Shown one piece after another: positions 58,524 through 64,000 of a stretch of DNA of 64,000 nucleotides. A program made the translations under genes and the position numbers. The notes under the pieces are model-generated. The model searched no databases. It was not told the origin of the DNA and saw only the letters and a list, made by a program, of their open reading frames with translations. The stretch covers positions 7,199,501 to 7,263,500 of the forward strand of contig OZ022498.1 in NCBI GenBank assembly GCA_963989385.1, written 5' to 3'. The number at the start of each line of letters is the position of its first letter. Position 1 is the stretch's first letter. Source of the stretch: Ctena decussata (lineage: Eukaryota; Mollusca; Bivalvia; Lucinida; Lucinidae).

Positions 58524-58722
58524 AGCCGCGACACGAGAAAAAAAGTGGTTCTGCATCCAGCGCAGACTCAGATCATCCTGGGCTTCCGCCCAGTCTGATC
58601 AGACGCCTCGCTAAGCGCTTAAAGGGTAACTAAGGTCTTAGCTACCTCCTTGCGGACAGCGAAGACTCTGATCAGCGTGGACGGATGCCAAAACTGATCT
58701 GAGTCTGCGCTGAGCGCACTGA
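58524..58722. mobile_element. Palindromic element, copy 9 (right end missing)
   Basis: Left end AGCCGCGACACGAGAAAAAA, inner CAGCGCAGACTCAGATCATC and CTGATCTGAGTCTGCGCTGA arms, GGCGCTT-like loop; it breaks off after GAGCGCACTGAG. Confidence 0.82.
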
Positions 58723-58795
58723 GTACTTCCATTCTCATTGTAGACATCCTTCCAGGAAAAATACTCAGGAAAAAAAACAACATGTGAGCCGCGAC

Positions 58796-59009
58796 ACGAT
58801 AAAACCAACAAAGTGGCATGTGCGACTAGCAAAGACATAGACCAGCCTGGGTAGCCTCTAAATCTAATTAGATCCTTGGATGTGGGCCTAAATGCTAGCG
58901 AAGTGTCTAAACTAGCTCCATGCGGACAGCGAAGACTCAGATCATACTGGACAGATCCCCAGGTCGATCATAGTCTTCGATGTGTACACATGCCACTGAG
59001 TTAATTTTG
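58796..59009. mobile_element. Palindromic element, copy 10 (diverged)
   Basis: Left end GAGCCGCGACACGATAAAAC, loop AACTAGCTCCATGCGGACAG, right arm ATGCCACTGAGTTAATTTTG without the CGTGTCGCGGC end. It lies about 75 bp after copy 9. Confidence 0.78.
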
Positions 59010-59859
59010 TTCCCATAAGGAATCGAATTCGTCCAGTTTCATAGAGCAGACTGTTATAAGATTGGATTGAAAAAAAAGGAAACATTTTTTCTCGTGAGGG
59101 TACTTTTGTTTGAAAAGGGACGACAAACATGTCAGCGTAGACTGCTCTGCCTTTGATGTAAAAGTGAAGGGGTTCAGTTTTCTGTAAAGAAGCCCCCTGT
59201 AGTATTAATATTTGCCCCCTTGTCAGTGGGCTATAAAACAAACAGCAAATTTGCTCCCTTGTGGCGAATCCATACTTTTAAATGCAGATTCCGTTTTGGA
59301 AGGCCATCATTCTGTACACATTCAGTCAAATCTCGATATCTCGAACACTTATATCTCAAAGAACCCTCTTATATCAAAGAATACAGTTTTCCAAAATTTG
59401 AGATCGATTTAGACTATTATTCTAGATCATCGTCTTTTATACTATTTGGATCCTTTTGAAATTAATCAGTCTTTGAATCGACTGCCCAATTAAAATTAAG
59501 AAATTACAGTATGCTTTTTTCTGGTTTCGTCACCAGATATTGTCAGGGTCACTGACGAGGCTTTATTAGCCGAAACTACGTAGTCTGGCCCATGTTCCTA
59601 CTTCTGTATGTATTCTCTGCTCTTGAAGGAACTTTTTTAGATTTTAATTGACACATTTTCTAATTTTTATCTAAAATTCAACTCCTGTAATCTCAAACTA
59701 CTGATATTTCAAAATAATTTTTCTGGAACCGGAAAATTTACTTTTAGATATCAGTAGTTTGTAATAATAAATGACTCTGAGATATCGAGAGTTAACTTTC
59801 AATGTAATGTATGTGCATTAAAAACAACTTAGCTACAAACTGTCTCTCTAAATTTCTAG
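59010..59859. repeat. 'ATATCTCGA' repeat split by dispersed repeat X
   Basis: 59,325-59,410 (AATCTCGATATCTCGAACAC) and 59,660-59,795 (GATATCAGTAGTTTGTAATA, GAGATATCGAGAGTTAAC) look like halves of one family with inverted ATATCGAGA ends; repeat X lies between them at 59,514-59,640 on the minus strand. The 59,010-59,320 part shows nothing. Confidence 0.5.
59514..59640 (-). repeat. Dispersed repeat X, copy 3 (reverse)
   Basis: TCTGGTTTCGTCACCAGATA, AGGCTTTATTAGCCGAAACT and TGTATTCTCTGCTCTTGAAG match 42,260-42,400 in reverse. Confidence 0.82.
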
Positions 59860-60012
59860 GCAGCTCTTTGTTTGAGATTGATGCCTCCACGGGGTATATA
59901 TCAACCAACGACGATTTGGTGCACGCCACGGCAGCCTCAATATCTCTAACAGTGACAGCGAGCGACGGTACAAATACTGCGGACGCTACTGTGGACGTTA
60001 CCGTTACACAAC
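59860..60012 (+). CDS. Cadherin exon D, module 3
   Basis: 153 bp, phase 1 to phase 1; acceptor TTTCTAG ends at 59859, donor GTAAGT at 60013. It encodes GSSLFEIDASTGYIST, then DDLVHATAASISLTVTASDG and TNTADATVDVTVTQ. About three quarters of residues match exon 16,191-16,343. The last split codon begins with C, whereas the module-1 exon ends with G, so the next exon should start with a different residue than exon 24,293. That exon is not in the remaining 4 kb. Last recognised exon in the window. Confidence 0.87.
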
Positions 60013-61270
60013 GTAAGTTTTACAAGAATAAGAATAATCGGTGAAACAAAACATACTGTGTTCTCTTCCAATCCTGGTTTATAATCCACGAATCATGAAC
60101 CACATTCTCGTTTCTCGACTACATTATAAGGATCAAACATGGTTTCTCATGGCAGTAACATTTGTCAGGTCCCCCAGGGGCTGTTGAAAACTGATAATAA
60201 GTACTTCACCTGAATAAAATAAAGAGATAGGCAATGAATAGGAATTTATACAATCAAATCCCTAATCCCGCTCTCAAAACCAATAGGGAAAGAAGCACAC
60301 ACACACATGGATAAAAACTGACACAAGTTCATAAAGACACGCACGGTAAACCGAATGAGCAGCTCTTTCCCAAACAAGTGGTCGTTCAGCTACTCTAATC
60401 AAAAACAAACAGGCATGTTTCACAGGACCAAAATAAACAGCCATGTTTACAAGGAGGGTCTATCTTTTCGCATTTACGACCAACTCAGCATTTTTTTAAA
60501 CATTTACAACCATCTGCGCAACAAAACAGAGTTAAGGTATATCAACAAAGGATCGATTGACTTCAAAACGTCTGCCTGGCAGTGTCTGTTGTGGCTGAGG
60601 ACCCTATAATCATCTTGCAAGCCCGACCCTTCCTCATGATAATAAAAAAAACTCACTCAAAAGATTTTCGATCATCTTATAACCGTTACATTCGTAACAT
60701 TTCGGCAACGCGGCAACACTGGGTCTTGTAACGCTTTACTGCATAACTAGACTGAGGAGAAAGCATGACTGAATGCAAAACTTCCAAGTATGAATGATTT
60801 AAAGTGATATGGGATGCAACTTTTAACAATTTATTTTTGGAATAATTGTTTATAATTTTCAAAAATACAATAATTGAGCCCAGATGGCCAGGAAACACTC
60901 ATTAAAAGAACATACCTAGGCCGGTTACTGCTACAAAAACAACAGTAATTTAGGTAAACTATTAGCTGTCTAGAATTTCATTCGGTCCGAACTAAATTAT
61001 TTGAAAGCTAAAGGCTCCTGTTTACCCAAAGGTTATCATAGTTTTCATGCATTTTCAGGGGGAATGAATAGATTTATGATAAAAACTTACTTTCACTCAG
61101 CTTTTACAATAGGTAAAAATAATTGCGTAAAAGTTGTCAAAATGATTAAAAGTTGCAGACAATATAACAAAAGTTATGTCGTTAGTCATGCAAACAAATT
61201 TGTTTTGTTGCGCAGATGCTCGTATTTGTTAATTTGAAACGAATGCTTAGATTGCTGTAAATGCGAACAG
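60013..61270. other. Intron sequence; one SINE-tail fragment
   Basis: 60,322-60,410 (TAAAGACACGCACGGTAAAC, AGCAGCTCTTTCCCAAACAA) matches the tail of the repeat at 18,868-19,092. No further cadherin exon found. Confidence 0.5.
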
Positions 61271-63605
61271 GTACACTGGCGCTCACGTACATGTATTTGT
61301 ACACCAAAAACGCGTTCGTACCGCGTTGCATGCGCGTGCTGCGTGCGTATCACCTAGAACCGCGCATCAGACGCGTCTAGACGCGCCCTGACGCGTCTCG
61401 ACGCGGGAGACGCAAACGATCATAACATGAATATTCATGACTTGTTCAATACGCGTACAACCGCAGATTGTACGTTGGCCTAATTAAAATAGTTTTAAGA
61501 TAGCTTAAAACAATATAAGTTACTAAGTTAATTAAATATTGTATCGATCTCTCTACCGGGAATCTGACCGAATCGATGCGCAGAAGACGGGAACCATAAA
61601 GTAGTCCCACATTATCTGGGTCAATTTTTACATAATAACTCGTAACGTCTCGATTTCTGAATTCAATGAGACTCATTAACTACTATTTAGACTAACTCTA
61701 TAATAGAACTTCTAGGCTTAGAAACTATACATAACTTCTATTTTTCTTAACTTTTAAGCCCAGAAAACAAACAAACAAACAAAAAAAGTCACAACTTATC
61801 TGGGCCAGAACACACACGGTAACCCTCGCTAAGAATTAAACTGACCAGTGAAATTTATATTGAGTTAAACAATACCACAGGGTATAGTCGATTCCTCTAA
61901 TTTTCGCTTCCTGCAGAGACTGTACATCATATTTGGCTTCTGCCGAGACTGTCCGCGAGTTCTTGCTTCCTGCCGAGACTTCTGTACATGATAAATGGCT
62001 TCCTGCAGAGACTGTCCGCGTGATTCTGCTTCCTGTCGAGCCTCTCGGCAGGAAGCAGAGTCACGCGGACAGTCTCGGCAGGAAGCCAATTATCATGTAC
62101 AGAAGTCTCTGCAGGAAGCAAGAACTCGCGGACAGTCTCGGCGGACTTCACATCATATTTGGCTTCTGCAGAGACTGTCCGCGATCTCTTGCTTCCTGCA
62201 GAGGCTTCTGTCCTCGAAAATTGGCTTCCTACCGAGACTGTCCACGTGACTCTGCTTCCTGCGGCAGGAAGCAGAATCACTCGGACAGTCTCTGCAGGAA
62301 GGTTGGTGGTATTCTTCAGGTACTCCAGTTTTCTCCACAACCAAGGCCACAAATAAGCAATTATCCTTGCCTTTGATGCAATGTAAAAACATTCGCATGC
62401 CTGAATTTTCTATACCTTCCTGTTTAGACTAGAGTTTTAATCCGAATCGAACCAGAATTTGCTTTGAATTAGCTGTTTAGACTAGCAAATCTTATTCGAA
62501 TTAAAAACTAATTCGGAATAATTAAACTAATCCTACAGAGTACCTTGGATCCAATCCGAATTAACTTTTACTTCGGATTAAAAGTCCTGTCTAAACAGCA
62601 AACCGAAGCAAAGCCGCATTAAAATTTATTTTTGAACTGACCTCGGGCATGTTTAGGTCATGTTAACATTTGAGCAGGCTGCATTTACTTTACTGCAAAG
62701 TAACTTGGACCCAATCAAAAACATTATTTTACAACGAAGTAACTTGCATTAAATTGGACATGGTATAGTCTGAACAGACAAAAGGGTTCTCTTTGGATTA
62801 CCTTATTGCAGAGCAATCTGTGCGGAATCGAAACAGATATCCTTTACACAGAGTAAAAGTAAACAAAATAAAGTTTAAGAATATTTCATTTGCAGCATGT
62901 AGTTTTGGCTGAAGGCAGAATAGTAACCTACATTCCAAGATAAACCTTGATTTCCAGAAAGCAATTTAATGCTGCAAAAATTTTCAGCATATGGGGCCAG
63001 AGATGAATGATCATCAAGGTGACTGAAAACCGAGAACCCCGGCAAGAAAAAACACCTGACTCTCTACAAGAAGAACTTGGTTTTCTAAGCTGGAACAAGC
63101 CCCCCTGTCCTGGCTAGGTCCAAGGCAATTCTATGGAGGAAAAAAGGGGGAGGAGGAGGAGGGAACAAGGAGCAAATTCTTGGATGGGATGCAAATTCTT
63201 TGGTGGGGAGGGTGGCGGGTGCAAAAGACTGCCCAGATTCATGTGTTAGTTGGGTTGCACCGAAGTGGACCTGGGCAGGTGATGTCTCAGAAAAAGGGAG
63301 AAGCAAAATCTTTGGTGGGGAGCAAAAACTTCCAGAAACATTAAGTAGCAATGGGATAGAACCCAAATGGACTTGTGCACAGATCCACATAAATCACTTC
63401 CCATGCACACAGCCCTCGCGACCCACTGTGGGTTGGCTTTAGCAATACAATTCAGGGCTTCTGGAAACGCATGGCATGAGAGGCAAGCAATAATGCATCT
63501 TCCCCGAACTGCAGGCCTCCATCAGACTTCACTTTGCTAGTTCTGCTGGAACAAGCCCCCTGTCCTGGCTGGGCCCAGGGCAGGTCTAGAGGGGGAAATG
63601 GGGAG
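61271..63605 (-). mobile_element. Dispersed element, right copy of the long-range inverted pair
   Basis: Reverse complement of 2465-4413, starting GTACACTGGCGCTCACGTAC. It lacks the MITE present in the left copy, has two GC-rich palindromes in tandem (61,912-62,150 and 62,151-62,300) where the left copy has one, and carries the outer-end block GGAACAAGCCCC(C)TGTCCTGG twice (63,090 and 63,549) with a purine-rich insert between. Minus-strand frames such as 61,446-61,676 (MSLIEFRNRDVTSYYVKIDP) parallel those of the left copy. Confidence 0.75.
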
Positions 63606-63619
63606 CTGCTTCATTTATT

Positions 63620-63800
63620 AGGGGATAAACGTCCAGTTTTGAGGGTTTGGTATGGTTGTAAGTGCCGATGGTCAATAATTGACAACTGCCTTTCTTGAAT
63701 CAGCGGAAGGAGAAACGAAGTATGTGGCCCAACCGGGTTCTCGAACCCAAGACCTCTGGCATGAGTCAGGTGCCCTATCGATTGTGCTACGCTGCCCGGC
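63620..63800 (-). mobile_element. tRNA-derived SINE
   Basis: On the minus strand: GTGCCGGGCAGCGTAGCACA head, TTGGGTTCGAGAACCCGG B box, and a body with TCCGCTGATTCAAGAAAGGC and AGTTGTCAATTATTGACC, homologous to 10,504-10,758. Confidence 0.78.
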
Positions 63801-64000
63801 ACCTTCAGCTGTAGGAGTTTAATTCCACATTCAACTTCTAAAGCATTAATAGGGGCGGAGTGGTATGCCCTCGTAGCAATACGGAGTGCTAAGTTGCTTT
63901 GGATGAGGTCTTGAGCTTTGAGAGTAGATGTTTGGGAGCCGAGTTATAAGCTTGCGCACCATAATCAACTTTTACTGAGGATTAGGGCCTTATATAATGT
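63801..64000. other. Unassigned window end
   Basis: No gene or repeat recognised. Confidence 0.4.

Larger units (their letters stand above)
8152..60012 (+). other. Cadherin-family gene, internal portion (12 exons)
   Basis: Twelve exons with AG acceptors and GT donors join in one uninterrupted frame of 1,815 bp (605 codons). The product is a series of about six cadherin repeats, recognised by acidic calcium motifs (DEDG, DDDDG, DDDGD, NDAD), an LDFD segment and one full DVNDNAPVF linker. Cadherin ectodomains sit outside the cell and mediate adhesion or recognition. Intron phases repeat as 1-2-1-1 through three four-exon modules. Neither a signal peptide nor a membrane segment is encoded here, and both terminal exons end at open intron phases, so this is the middle of a longer gene. 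A Fat/Dachsous-like or protocadherin-like giant is possible, but orthology cannot be assigned from six repeats. Confidence 0.85.

Noticed and set aside
60013..64000. Downstream cadherin exon or transmembrane exon
   Set aside because: No frame with EC motifs or a hydrophobic anchor plus correct phase-1 acceptor was found.

Overview
This window looks like a piece of an invertebrate nuclear genome, most likely a marine bivalve mollusc (inference). The grounds are AT-rich, intron-dominated sequence, short exons with clean GT/AG borders, tRNA-derived SINEs, many foldback elements, and repeat families with 'ACTCAGGTGAGC' / 'CATGGCCCTCTTG' ends and 'TGACCTTTGACC' motifs, which I associate with clam and oyster genomes. 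Species cannot be named from the sequence alone. There are no bacterial-type operons, CRISPR arrays or viral genes.

One host gene is visible: the middle of a large cadherin-family gene on the + strand. Twelve internal exons run from 8,152 to 60,012, separated by introns of 1.5 to 11.4 kb. They splice in one open frame into 605 codons, about six extracellular cadherin (EC) repeats. They form three consecutive four-exon modules, each encoding two EC repeats: module 1 (238+131+72+153 bp), module 2 (244+128+81+174 bp) and module 3 (238+131+72+153 bp). Modules 1 and 3 have identical exon lengths and intron phases and clearly homologous sequence; module 2 is a diverged relative. No signal peptide, transmembrane segment or cytoplasmic tail is present, so the gene continues beyond both ends of the exon series.

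Almost everything else is mobile or repetitive. At 2.5-4.4 kb and 61.3-63.6 kb lie two copies of one element in opposite orientation, bracketing every recognised exon. A palindromic element of about 230 bp occurs about ten times. Two much larger inverted structures occupy the introns either side of exon 24,293-24,536: a 4.3-kb element with terminal inverted repeats (19.4-23.7 kb) and a 5.0-kb foldback (25.7-30.7 kb) that splits one copy of a duplicated 0.64-kb segment. The 11.4-kb intron of module 3 holds a decayed protein-coding relic (44.6-46.35 kb) followed by a 5'-truncated, frameshifted LINE (46.36-49.46 kb). The next intron carries a 1.7-kb minisatellite of 30-bp units.

I did not find a self-contained new molecular system. 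The observations most worth following are the modular cadherin duplication with alternating calcium-linker types, the 5-kb foldback with its filled and unfilled copies, hairpins that differ by paired changes, and the palindromic family abutting two splice acceptors.
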